Shown piece after piece: positions 24,060-64,000 of a stretch of 64,000 nt of DNA. Both the position numbers and the translations under genes were made by a program. Numbering within the stretch: position 1 is the stretch's first letter; the number at the start of each line of letters is the position of its first letter. The notes beneath the pieces were generated by a model. That model saw only the letters and a program-made list of their open reading frames with translations, was not told where the DNA came from and ran no database searches. The stretch is from Gordionus sp. m RMFG-2023 (lineage: Eukaryota > Nematomorpha > Gordioida > Chordodea > Parachordodidae), in assembly GCF_954871325.1 (NCBI RefSeq), contig NC_088776.1, forward strand, positions 22,926,508 to 22,990,507. Reading direction: 5' to 3'.

Positions 24060-24578
24060 TAGTGATCTGCATCGGGCTTAATTTTTCAAGCCTGTCCCGG
24101 CCCAAAATTTTTTTAAAAATATTTTGCCGGCCCGACCCGAACCCCAAATATTTTTAAAAAAGTTTTGCCGGCCCGGCCCGAATTAATTTAAATATAGAAA
24201 TTTAATTTTATAATTACTCAAAATAAATGATATATGTTATATGGCGTTTAGTTTCTATAAATAAAATCAAATACTTTTATTTTACACTAAAAATTTAACA
24301 TAAAATTGATAAATTTAGATATAAAAAAAAATTTCTAAAGACAAACCCGATTCAGCCCGAATTTTTAAAAAATATTAAGCCCAGCCCAGCCCGAACCCAA
24401 TATATTTTTTAAAAAACTACTTTTGCAGATCCCTAGTATATTGTTTACATTTGAGGGTGGGTGTATTGGGGATAAATTTTATTAGCTTATAATGATATTT
24501 ATGAAAACAGGCAAATTTCGAATTGGGAGGAGGATAATTTCCCGCTTTCCTCCCTCTTGGTTATGCGCCTGAAAAATT
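23875..24578 (+). mobile_element. MITE, CATAGGC family, split by another MITE
   Basis: The left part (TAGACCTTTGACTATG near 23927) and the right part (TTAGCTTATAATGATATTTATG, ending GGTTATGCGCCTGA) align with the uninterrupted copy at 42361-42710. The TAG..CTA MITE at 24060-24435 is inserted exactly where the other copy reads GTGATATATTGTATAG. No coding capacity. Confidence 0.6.
24060..24435. mobile_element. hAT-type MITE, TAGTGATCTGCA family, copy 2
   Basis: Ends TAGTGATCTGCA and TGCAGATCCCTA are inverted repeats. A perfect 8-bp target duplication GTATATTG flanks it (24052-24059 and 24436-24443). The GGCCCGGCCCGAA-rich interior matches 6265-6701. It is nested in a CATAGGC-family MITE, hence younger than that copy. 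Confidence 0.87.
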
Positions 24579-24694
24579 TATTTAAAATATCATCCATAAT
24601 TAAAAATTTAATCTTTTTTGTGATTTCCCCAATGTTTTAATATTTTGTAGATATATTTTTATTCTCCATAATGAAGAAAAGATCCTCTCATTTG

Positions 24695-26709
24695 AAGGCG
24701 CGTACGCAGAAATTTGGTCTTGGGGGGTGGGGGGCTAATCAATTTTTTAAAAAAATATTATTTTTTTTTAAAAATTATCAGTATCACGCATAAATTTATT
24801 AGAACTAATAACTATTTCTAATACACAATTTTAAATTTATGTGAATTATAAAAAAATTATATGTATAAACCGTCATCATATAAAAAACTATAAAATAAAT
24901 GTGAATTAAAAAATATTAAACGGATATAACTGGCGGTATAGAAAAACTATAAAATAAATGTGAATTATAAAATATAAAGTGAATATAACCACTATATGAA
25001 TCACCTAAATGACCCAAAATAGAAAATTGAATTTTTTGAGCCTTTAAAATTTATATACATAAAAAATTTAAATGTTGGAAATTTAAATTAATACACAAAA
25101 AGTTTCTTAGGAATAATTGTATTTTTTATGTTATATATTTACATGTAAAATCCAATATTCGTTGGGATTGAGCTAATTTTTCAATTATCTCATCCTTGCT
25201 TGTCGTCAAATGCCTATGAATATTCAAAAGATTCAAACCTATCAATCTACTTTCAGAAGTTGTACTTCTTGATATGTTTTTCAGAAACCTGCAGACCTGG
25301 CCCCCGGGCCGGACCGTATTTTAATTTTTTAAATATACCAGGGCCGGAGGCCTGAAATTTGGGCTGGGTTGTGTATTTTAAAACAGCCTATATTTGAAAT
25401 CGTTATTATTAGCTATAAAAATCAAAAAGAAAGATTTTCTTATTTTAAAAAATCTGGGCCGGGCCTGAAAATTTTTTTAAAAATCCCGAACCGGGCCGTA
25501 AAAATTTTTTAAAAAAAATCCGGGCCATGCCCTGCTAATGGTACCTCTGCAGGGCTCTGTTATAAATAAAAATGAGAATGTTCTCTCATTAGTTTACTAA
25601 TGGGAAGAGTTGCTAATATATATAAACCCTTTTAAAACATTGGGAATATAATTTAAATGTGTTTAAAATGCAAAGCATCCATAGCATTTTTTGGGACTAT
25701 ATCAACCATAGCATAGTTAATTTTATAAATATAGTTATTCAGCTAATAAGGCATCATAAGATACTTTAACATTTTCATGATAAAAATCTAACAAATATTT
25801 TTTTTCTATCACCATCTGAAAAAGGTTGGTAAGGCTTTTGTGGAATTAATATCTGCAGATAAGTGCTACATGATGAATTAAAAACCATTCATTTATTTGG
25901 GTTATAAATGTATCTAAGAGAGGAAACATTTGTTATATAATACTCTTCTACTCATCCTATATTAATGTTTTAACGATGAGCTTGCCTTGATGCAAGTATA
26001 AGGAGACAAATATTAAACACATATAGCTCTGCTTTTGACTCAACAATAACATATAATATGAAATTCTTTATCAATATTAGCCCTAATTTCCTTGAGTTTT
26101 AATAAAATGCTCTCCGCTATTCTCATCTTCTTAATCAAGTCAATGTCATGTTTTTGAAAAGTATTACATAAAGTTGTATAATTAAATAATACATTCGATT
26201 GAGAAAAAAAATAAGGAATAAGCATTGTATCCAATAATTTTCTTGCTTTTGAGGAAATATTTCCTTCAGGCCATTGTGATATTTAAGTAATAGTAAATAA
26301 TCTCTCCTAACTCCATAAAAGATGTTACTGCTTGATGGCGAAGACTATCTTGTTGGACAAGCTTGCAATTTCTTTCTCCCTGTTGGACAAGGAGTTTCAG
26401 AAATAATTATTATTTGACTAGAAATTTGAAAATGGTAGATAAATATTACACCACTAAAAATTTGAAAATAATAAATAAATAACACGCCGGAAAACTTGAA
26501 ATCGAAATTAATCTATAAAATAACTTAGTAAATGAATATGATAAATAAATGTAATTAAATATTTAATATGAAATAGGAATAAATTAACAAATATAAATTA
26601 TTATAAACAATAATATTTTTGAAAAATATATCCGGCATCTGCATTTTTTGGCTTTAGGAGGGGGGGGGGAGGATTTGTCTCCCTGCTCCCCCTGCTGCGT
26701 ACGCGCCTG
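24695..26709 (-). mobile_element. hAT-type element, family A copy 2 (degraded)
   Basis: Inverted ends AAGGCGCGTACGCAG and CTGCGTACGCGCCTG, with an 8-bp target duplication CTCATTTG / CTTATTTG (24687-24694 and 26710-26717; one difference). It is homologous to 1533-3253. Minus-strand fragments at about 25800-26390 look like a hAT transposase C-terminal half (for example KKMRIAESILLKLKEIRANI and CLVQQDSLRHQAVTSF). It also carries the GGGCCGG block at 25283-25560 found in copy 1, so that block was part of the element before both copies inserted. Confidence 0.82.
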
Positions 26710-26717
26710 CTTATTTG

Positions 26718-28817
26718 TGTATGTACCAATTGGCATTGTTCCCAAATTACGTAATTTTAATATATTTGGAAAGAAGTCCAAGATATATTTAAAATATGTA
26801 ATACTTCCATGACGTTTCTTGGAGGATTAGCTACCAAATCTTTCATAACAAAATTTGAATTCTGATATTAATTTGCCCATTTAGAAAATGGTTATAAGAC
26901 GCAATTAGAATTATAATTTACAAGATTCTCTTCTGTCAAATTATATCTATAAGGATAAAAATAAATTCTATGGTAAATAACCCTTCTATAGACTAGTTTA
27001 AATAGCTATCAGTATATATGCAATATAAAAAAAATTAAAAAATAGTCAGTGATACTTATCAATCTAAAAAGAATTAGGATATCAAGAGGTTCAAATATCT
27101 TTTCAAAAATTAGGTGCAGATTGGGTACTCTATTCGTGGATTTTAAGGATGTAGTTGGGGTTCCTTATAAGAATCATAATTAGTTTCTAGCTACTCTAAA
27201 TGTATAAAGGTTAAAACCTGTAGTTGCACCAGCAATAAAATAAGATGTCCTTGCCAGTCGAGGTGGAATAGGCATCGATATTGATATGATAAGAATGTTT
27301 GCATAGAATAGGGGGGGGGGCGGGATAAAAGAATTGTATTTTCTATTAGTAAATTCCTTTTAAAAAATGATATAGATCTGAGTGATTTTAATTTTATAAG
27401 AAAAATTAAAAGAAATTCTGAGTAGTAGAGACCGGGGAGTATGCGAGTCCTAAAAGGTAAACGTTAAAAAAATGAAAACGAATTGATAATATCTCATTTT
27501 ATTTCATTTATTTACTTTTATGCTATACCTATATAATAATATTTTAAAAAATTATACAGTTTTAACAATATTAATTTTTCCGAAAAAAGTATTTGGGAGA
27601 GGATAAGCTATATCCGGTGAGGAGCTTTCCCGTGAGGAGCTTTTGAGCTTCTAATATTGATTATTTTTATATAAAAATGATATATATTATTGCAACTACT
27701 ATATTTATAAAAATAAGCCACAATGTAAAATAATTATAAAAATTGTTAAATATATTAACAATGAACAAATAAAATTGCAAAAGGATCCATGCGAAAACAG
27801 AGCATATACGTAAGACAAATACCCATAAACATTTTAGATGTTATTAGATATGTGTTTAATATAGTTTCTTGATATTTCTTAAATAGGCTTGACGTAGACA
27901 ATTTAAAATCCCCTAAATTTGCTTTCTCCATAATGGCTTGCAGTTGCAAGGATGGATTTTAATGTTAGTGATTTCCTCATTTGTTACTTGTTTTTTTAAA
28001 ATATAATTTCTTACCATATTCAAACTTCAATAGGTAAAAATAAATTTTAAAAATAAGGTTCACAATGGTCATATGAACCTTTGAAAAGCAACCCCAGATC
28101 CTCAATATCTTTAAAATTTATTTTATGGTATTGTTAATATATTTTTTGTTCAAATATAATTTTATATAGAATAGGGTTTAATCTTTTATATAAGATAGTT
28201 ATTGGATATTTAAAATCTTTATTATTTTTTATTTTTGATAAATTGCAGCATTTAAAAAATTACTTTTGATGGTATGAATAATATATTTTGTTATAAAAAT
28301 TTTATGTGATATCCGATATTTAAAAAAATAGCCGTATATGCATAATTTAGTTATACATATTGATTAAATCAAAATCAACCAATAAAGTTGAGTCTAGAAG
28401 AAAACCCCAAGGCTCGCAAGAACATCGGGTTCATAAGATTCCCGGTCTCCTTAATTTTACTTGCTTTAATAAAAAATTAAATAGATTTTAATACGAAATT
28501 AATTTATTCCAAATTATGGCATTTTTTCTATGTATGATAATTAAGATATTATACAACTATTATTTTTCTAATGATAACAATAGTTTTTGATATAAAATTA
28601 ATTTATCCCCTTTATAATTTATTTAATTAATTAAACGCATATACTATATATAATTTATAATATAAAAATAGAAACAATGGTAATATAATGAAGACGACCT
28701 TGAAATTTATGATTTCAAGAGTAAAAAATATATATTATATAACCAAATTTGTATTTAATTATTTATATTTATTTTAAACTTTTATAATATTTATTTTTTA
28801 AAGATTCCATTATTTAA
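26718..28817. other. intergenic stretch upstream of protease gene 2
   Basis: About 2.1 kb, AT-rich, with a G-run near 27311. I recognise no gene, element ends or convincing promoter element. The promoter of the protease at 28818 is expected in the right part, but I cannot point to it. Confidence 0.45.
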
Positions 28818-58973
<30,156 letters not shown>

Positions 58974-59008
58974 CAAAAACGATTTAGTCACAAAAGAATA
59001 ATTTTTAC

Positions 59009-59014
59009 AATAAA
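59009..59014 (+). promoter_or_regulatory. probable polyadenylation signal of protease gene 2
   Basis: AATAAA 36 bp after the stop codon, at the position matching 659-668 of the paralogue. Confidence 0.5.
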
Positions 59015-60249
59015 TAAAAAAATCACATTTTATCATTTATATGTATAATCTTCAGCAGTATCAACATCAATAAGTTTCCTTTACTAAAACATAATTATTG
59101 AATATTTAGACATCGTTTCACCTTATATGAATAAGACCCTTATTTTGGTAGATTTTATTTATGTCTGGCTTTTACGAGGATGCCAACAAACCTTGTTACC
59201 CATAACAATTACGCTATCAAGGGCGGCTCTAAAACCCTTCCTCTTTAGGTATTTATTTTTAAAAAATTTAATCATTATCGAATTAACTACTCCATAACAG
59301 TAATAAAGTTTAAAATACAATAAAACAATAAGGAAGGTTGCAAGGCTATCAAAACACTCACTCGTTACATGCTCATAATTCTGTAATTTTTATTGTATCT
59401 TTTATTATATTAATTATTCAATGATTATATTATGCTATTTTATTTATTAATTTTAGTCATTTTATTTCCAATCTTATATGATTTTTCGAATATTAGTTAG
59501 TTAATATAAGAAGTAATTTATAGTTTTACTTTGATTCTAAGTAGATCTCCGACTAAACATGAGTTTATGAGGTGGTGTTACACTTGTTCCCAAAATATCT
59601 TAAATTATTTCCTATTGTTCCTATTTATGCTATTTGCCATCAGTTTCATAACACTTCCGAACCAGCTTATTTTGCAGTATTATATGTCCGATATTTCTAT
59701 ACCTAACTTGTTGATAAATCGAAAGGATGTTGCGATTTCTCAATTGTACTAAATTACATGTATTATACGGTTAGTATGATTTTGTGATATAACTGAAATA
59801 TTTATTTACAAATGTTTGGGTCTTACTATGTTTCATCCTGCCAAATAAAAAATCTTTTTTCTCAAATGTATTTCTAATTGATGCATAGCCAAACTAAGAT
59901 TATAAAAATATTGTAAAAAATCAATTATTAGTCATAGTTTCTTAGTAATTTATATTAAAAATTGAAGCACGGAATTTATTAAAAATTAATAATAGAATGT
60001 AAGAATTGATCCCAAACTCCGAACACGGTTAAAAATCTTTGACTTGTTTGGCTTACCATAACCTATGTTTGATAATCAGCTCACATACACAACCAACTTT
60101 CCTAACTATTTTCAAAATATGATTTAACTTGATCTCACTACAATCATTTGGGGAAATTCTTAAATTTGGATTGCACTTGCGTGTCATCATTTCCTTAGAG
60201 CATTAATTTGAATCTTTTCCCTCTGACCGTAAATAATATAATAAATCAT

Positions 60250-61172
60250 TAAAAACAAAAATTTAATTTAGCTAATAGAAGGCTTGCAAAATATTTTTCT
60301 GGATTAAATATTGAGTTAGAACTGCCTCTAAAAATAAATTGAAGGGTTTAGCTCTTCTTGATATACATATGGAGTTGATACCAGGTACTAATGAAATCAT
60401 TATAAAATTAACTGAATCCTAAAGATTAAATTTAACATTATAAATTTATAACATGCTTCTTAATTATATTTTTTCTCATTCATTTATATTTGAATTTGTG
60501 TATTAGAAATTTTCATATAGTCACTAATACAAATAAATTTCTGAAACATGCGATATTTTAAATAACTCTTAAAATAATTTTAAATTTTTTAAAATTATCC
60601 CCAGCCCCACCCCCACCAAATCCATGCGTATGGACCTAAGCAAAGCTGTTTACTTCCTTTTTAAAAGGAGCTAGCTTCTACTCTTGCTTCTATCATTTCA
60701 AAAGAAGAGCTCCCGCTACTTTTTTTAAAAAAAGGAGCTAGCTCTCGATCCAAATTAAAAAAAAATGCGCCGAGCTCCTTTGATATTAATTTTTATAATA
60801 AAAGCACATAAAACAAAATCATATTTTTTTGTCTATATTTTTTAAACCAAAGAAATTGATGCATCAAAAGTATTTATAATCATTTATTTGCTTTTAACAG
60901 CATTAAATTTTCTAAAAAATTGACAAATATATTTAATGTTTGTTAAAAATTGTCTATTATATTATCTTCCTGATAATCAATTTTATTAAATCCAAAAATA
61001 TCTTCTAAATCTTTGGAGGGTATTTTGGTGTAATTATAAATATTTTTGTGTTAGTAAATTGTTTTCTTATAAAAATGATTTATTTTAAAATTCTTTTTGT
61101 GCCTGCTCATCCATGCCCAATTCAATTTGAATGCAGAATGGATAATAGCAGCAAGGATATTATCATTATGGA
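60250..61172. other. AT-rich intergenic stretch with AAAAGGAGCTAGCT words
   Basis: No gene was recognised. At 60.66-60.79 kb AAAGGAGCTAGCT and its reverse complement occur several times, perhaps the ends of a small unidentified element. Confidence 0.4.
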
Positions 61173-62034
61173 TAGTGAAGGTCACGGTTCGGTTTTTGGG
61201 CTGGACCAGGCCAATAAACTTGGATCGGACCGGACCACGGTCTTTAAAAAAAATAAATCCACCGCGGTCCTAAATAAAAATCGGTCTAGAACCGGTCTTT
61301 TATTATTTTTATTTTAAAAATATTTTTGTTTACCTAATTTAATTTTTGTTTATTGGGACTATAAGTAAAATACTTCATTGACAAACTTATTGTTTTCATA
61401 TTGCAAAATAAAAATCAACTAAAAATTCACAAAAACTAAAATAACTCCTTTAGAAAAATAACACAAATAAAATATACAAAAAAATTAAGTATAAATTATA
61501 TAATTGAATAGAAAAGCAAACTTAAATATTAATAAAAGATAGTCCGGATCAGTGGCGTAGCTAGGAATTTTCCTTAGAGGGGGTCCATACATATAAAATC
61601 TGGGGGGAAGCTTCGGCCCTTTTGCCCGGCCTTCGGCCGGGTTTATCTTACAAATCATAACCATATCTTCAATAATATATAATAAATATATTTTTTAAAT
61701 GCATCAATAATATGTTATTATAATTTAGTATATTCTCAATGACTTTATAATAATACTATCCAGAATAATTTCAATAGTAATATAATATCCTTCCACAAAC
61801 ATCAAAACTAGAAAAATATAATTCATGTAAAATCACTTTTAAGTCTTTTGAACGTATAATCTCAAAAAAAATTTTGCTCTGGGAGGGGTCCAAACCCGAA
61901 AACCACCCCCGTAGCTACGCCACTGGTCCGGATAGTAGAAAATAGAAAACCTATCCGGACTATGGTCTATAAAAAGATATATCTGGTCCAGTCCCGGTTT
62001 GAGACCGATAGGATCGGACCGTTGACCTTCAATA
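61173..62034. mobile_element. hAT-type element with GAAGGTCA ends, split by a MITE
   Basis: The left TAGTGAAGGTCACGGTTCGG and right CGGACCGTTGACCTTCAATA are imperfect inverted ends. Flanking octamers ATTATGGA / ATCATAAA agree in five of eight positions. The subterminal DNA is rich in GGTCCGGA/CGGACC words. The MITE at 61550-61925 is inserted in it. The open frame 61048-61317 is an artefact. Confidence 0.5.
61550..61925. mobile_element. hAT-type MITE, CAGTGGCGTAGCTA family (376 bp)
   Basis: Inverted ends CAGTGGCGTAGCTAGG and CCGTAGCTACGCCACTG, with a perfect 8-bp target duplication GTCCGGAT (61542-61549 and 61926-61933). Non-coding, with GGCCTTCGGCCGGG in the left half. Confidence 0.9.
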
Positions 62035-62054
62035 ATCATAAATAGATCTGAAAA

Positions 62055-62440
62055 GAGTAGTAATTCACAATAAAATTATAGAGGGAGCTTATAATAGTAA
62101 ATCCCGAGATTCCATGTGACAGCTTATTAATATCTTGCCACCTGATGCAATTATTGTAATGGATATTGCATCTATTTGTAAATCCCATTTTATCGATGCC
62201 AACAAAGATAAATGAATACCTACCGTCAAATTCACACCAGCTCAATCCCATAGAAATTTTTTTTGGGTGCATTCAAAAATAAATTTCGAGCAATTACTCC
62301 TCGACCTAATTCACGGGATGAAATTATTACCAATATTATTGAGCTCTTTCGTGGATTCATTCAATATGATTTTACAAAATTTTACAACATATGCAACAAT
62401 ATCTGGAGTTGGGTTATCGCGGACAGCCAATTAATTAGGT
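62055..62440 (+). pseudogene. Tc1/mariner-like (DDE_3) transposase C-terminal remnant
   Basis: The plus strand gives LINILPPDAIIVMDIASIC near 62130 (compare the IVMDNASIH catalytic block), TVKFTPAQSHRNFFWVHSK near 62235 (compare LPPYSPxLNPIExxW), and, after a frame change, NKFRAITPRPNSRDEIITNI. Stops and frameshifts are present. No inverted ends found. Confidence 0.55.
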
Positions 62441-63529
62441 AATCCCTTTTAATGAATTTATATTAATAATTTTAATTTACTGTTTTATATTCTAAAAAAA
62501 TATCATCTTCGAAGTCGAAGGATTGTATATTTTACCTATTGTTTTATCGAAATTATTATAAAATCAAATATATATCATATTTTCATCTAAATAAATTGAT
62601 TTCTAAAGAAAAGAAATCCTAAAAAATATTTAAAATTTTAGGAATTAAATATTTATTAAATTTAAAAATTAATATTTTTTACGTAAAATATTTTTTATTA
62701 AAAAACAATTGATGTTTGTTTAAACATTATTTACCCCTAGAAATCTGCAAAGTGATTTTTAGGCGGTTCAAGCTCAAATTATATAAAAAAAATTTGTGCG
62801 AGCTCCTAACCTGAATTCAAATTTTTCAATCCGACCCGAAACCGACTAAGTTATTTTAAATTTGAGTGTGAATATTATGATATCCAAAAAACAATTAAAA
62901 AGTTATTGGAAACATATACCTTTTATTCAGTTTAGATAGTAAAAAAAGGTTAAATACAATCGATTTTAAAAATTATTGAGAATATATAAAATGTGTATGA
63001 TATAGATATATCATTATCAATAGTATCTATCACATCGTGAATACTGTGATATATAAATAATGAGGAGTCGAGTGCCACTAATTAAACAAGACCTAATATC
63101 TTGAAAAGCCCTATCAACTGCTGAAAGGGTTCTTTAACTGCTAGCCGAGGAAGCAGGGATGACCACGAATTTAAGGGCTAAAACACATTAGGAAAGTCTT
63201 TTGTTAAGTTTCAATTTATGATTTGGTAAACTATTTTTAATATTGAAAATTTGAGGCTATTTAATATGGATATTAGATAAATATATTCTAATCACAAAAA
63301 TATAACAAAATAGTTTGGTAAACGGTTATTAAAATGACATGTTATTCTGATTGACATTTTAATGATGTAATGTGTTAGATTAAAAAAATGACGCATAATT
63401 TTAATTGACATTATGAATTAAAATGATTATTCAGGATATTTATATTATTTATCAAGTCGGGTGGGACTTCGGACAACCCGTGCAGACCTCTATTTACCGT
63501 TTATTTCATTATATTCTTTATTAGAATAA
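62441..63529. other. AT-rich intergenic stretch
   Basis: A weak GGCCCG-type fragment lies at about 62750-62870 (CCGACCCGAAACCG). I see no coding signal. Confidence 0.4.
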
Positions 63530-63960
63530 TAAATATGCTTTGTTTAAATTTTTTTTAAAAATTAATATATTACATATTTTTCAAATAATAATCAATTTCT
63601 AGAATGTTCTTTTGTTTTTTAAATAATATTTATTACATTTCCTCTAAACATAAGTTAAATTTTCTCAATAAGCTTCTTTGTTAATTTACGGTTTCTTGAT
63701 GAACAACGTAATGTAGTATCCATAGCCATACCTTCTTGCTACAACTATTTCTGTAACTTCCAATGAACTTTTATGAGTCAGAATAATTGAACCATATTTT
63801 AGCTGATTTAGGTATTTTCTCTTTCGATTGTAAATCATGATTTTGACTTTATCTCTCATCATTTTCTATCTCATAATCTATCTTTGGTTCAGGTTTTCTT
63901 TCTATCACTTAGAACACATTTTGCTATATTTACAATATCAATATACCCGGGCAACCTACA
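63530..63960 (-). mobile_element. Ty3/Gypsy fossil, 3'-end fragment
   Basis: The reverse complement matches the 3' part of the fossil at 50600-54200 (shared GACAAAGTCAAAATCATGAT, CTGTTCATCAA.AAACCGTAA and the following AT-rich stretch). Broken; no part of Gag or RT is present here. The right limit may lie beyond the window. Confidence 0.65.
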
Positions 63961-64000
63961 ATACCAAAAATTGATATATTACATTTTCACCAGAATACCC

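Noticed and set aside
27110-27280. Minus-strand stretch IAGATTGFNLYTFRVAR, suggestive of a carrier-protein exon
   Set aside because: Too short. The neighbouring codons do not fit any carrier signature, and no splice sites or sister exons were found.

Overview
This window reads as nuclear DNA from an AT-rich animal genome, probably an invertebrate. Protein-coding segments are exons separated by introns of up to about 10 kb with GT..AG borders. The protein families are animal extracellular ones (trypsin-type S1 protease, CUB and LDL-receptor class A domains). Most of the remaining sequence is old mobile DNA. Nothing prokaryotic was found: no operons, no CRISPR, no rRNA or tRNA that I could recognise. 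I cannot name the species. The CUB/LDLa receptor most resembles the arthropod Culd type, which hints at an ecdysozoan, but this is only a hint.

Host genes. (1) 461-637 (+): the last exon of a trypsin-like serine protease whose other exons lie left of the window. (2) 7132-14171 (-): three consecutive, phase-compatible exons of a large single-pass membrane receptor with CUB and LDLa domains; its 5' exons were not found. (3) 28818-58973 (+): a secreted trypsin-like protease in eight exons. The exon phases fit throughout and the exon lengths sum to 2019 nt, i.e. 672 codons plus stop. Genes 1 and 3 are tandem paralogues: the last exon and about 1.5 kb of non-coding flank are repeated (395-3715 and 58735-60245), so the repeat spacing is about 58 kb and the receptor gene lies inside the unit.

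Mobile DNA. hAT-type elements dominate, and most can be delimited by inverted ends and 8-bp target duplications: 1533-3253, 6265-6701, 20780-22902, 24060-24435, 24695-26709, 32730-37479, 38006-39417, 46426-48193, 50221-50422, 61550-61925 and others. A second large component is a LINE family with a C-terminal restriction-like endonuclease, present in four degraded copies (18.06-23.25, 34.31-36.06, 54.23-56.75 and 57.30-58.02 kb). There are also a piggyBac-type MITE with TTAA ends (15516-16081), a MULE remnant, an RTE-like LINE remnant, a Tc1/mariner-like remnant, and two broken Ty3/Gypsy fossils. Several elements are nested, which gives a relative chronology.

Other structure. A 14-bp-period degenerate satellite (core ATTCGCGATAATGC) occurs at three places (1-363, 45.10-45.48 and 48.94-49.23 kb), all in protease introns and once inverted. 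There is a roughly 180-bp CTTT microsatellite (31.67-31.85 kb) and a 25-bp tandem repeat (32.90-33.05 kb). The two proteases are probably secreted, and the receptor is a cell-surface protein on the opposite strand; nothing in the sequence shows that they act together.
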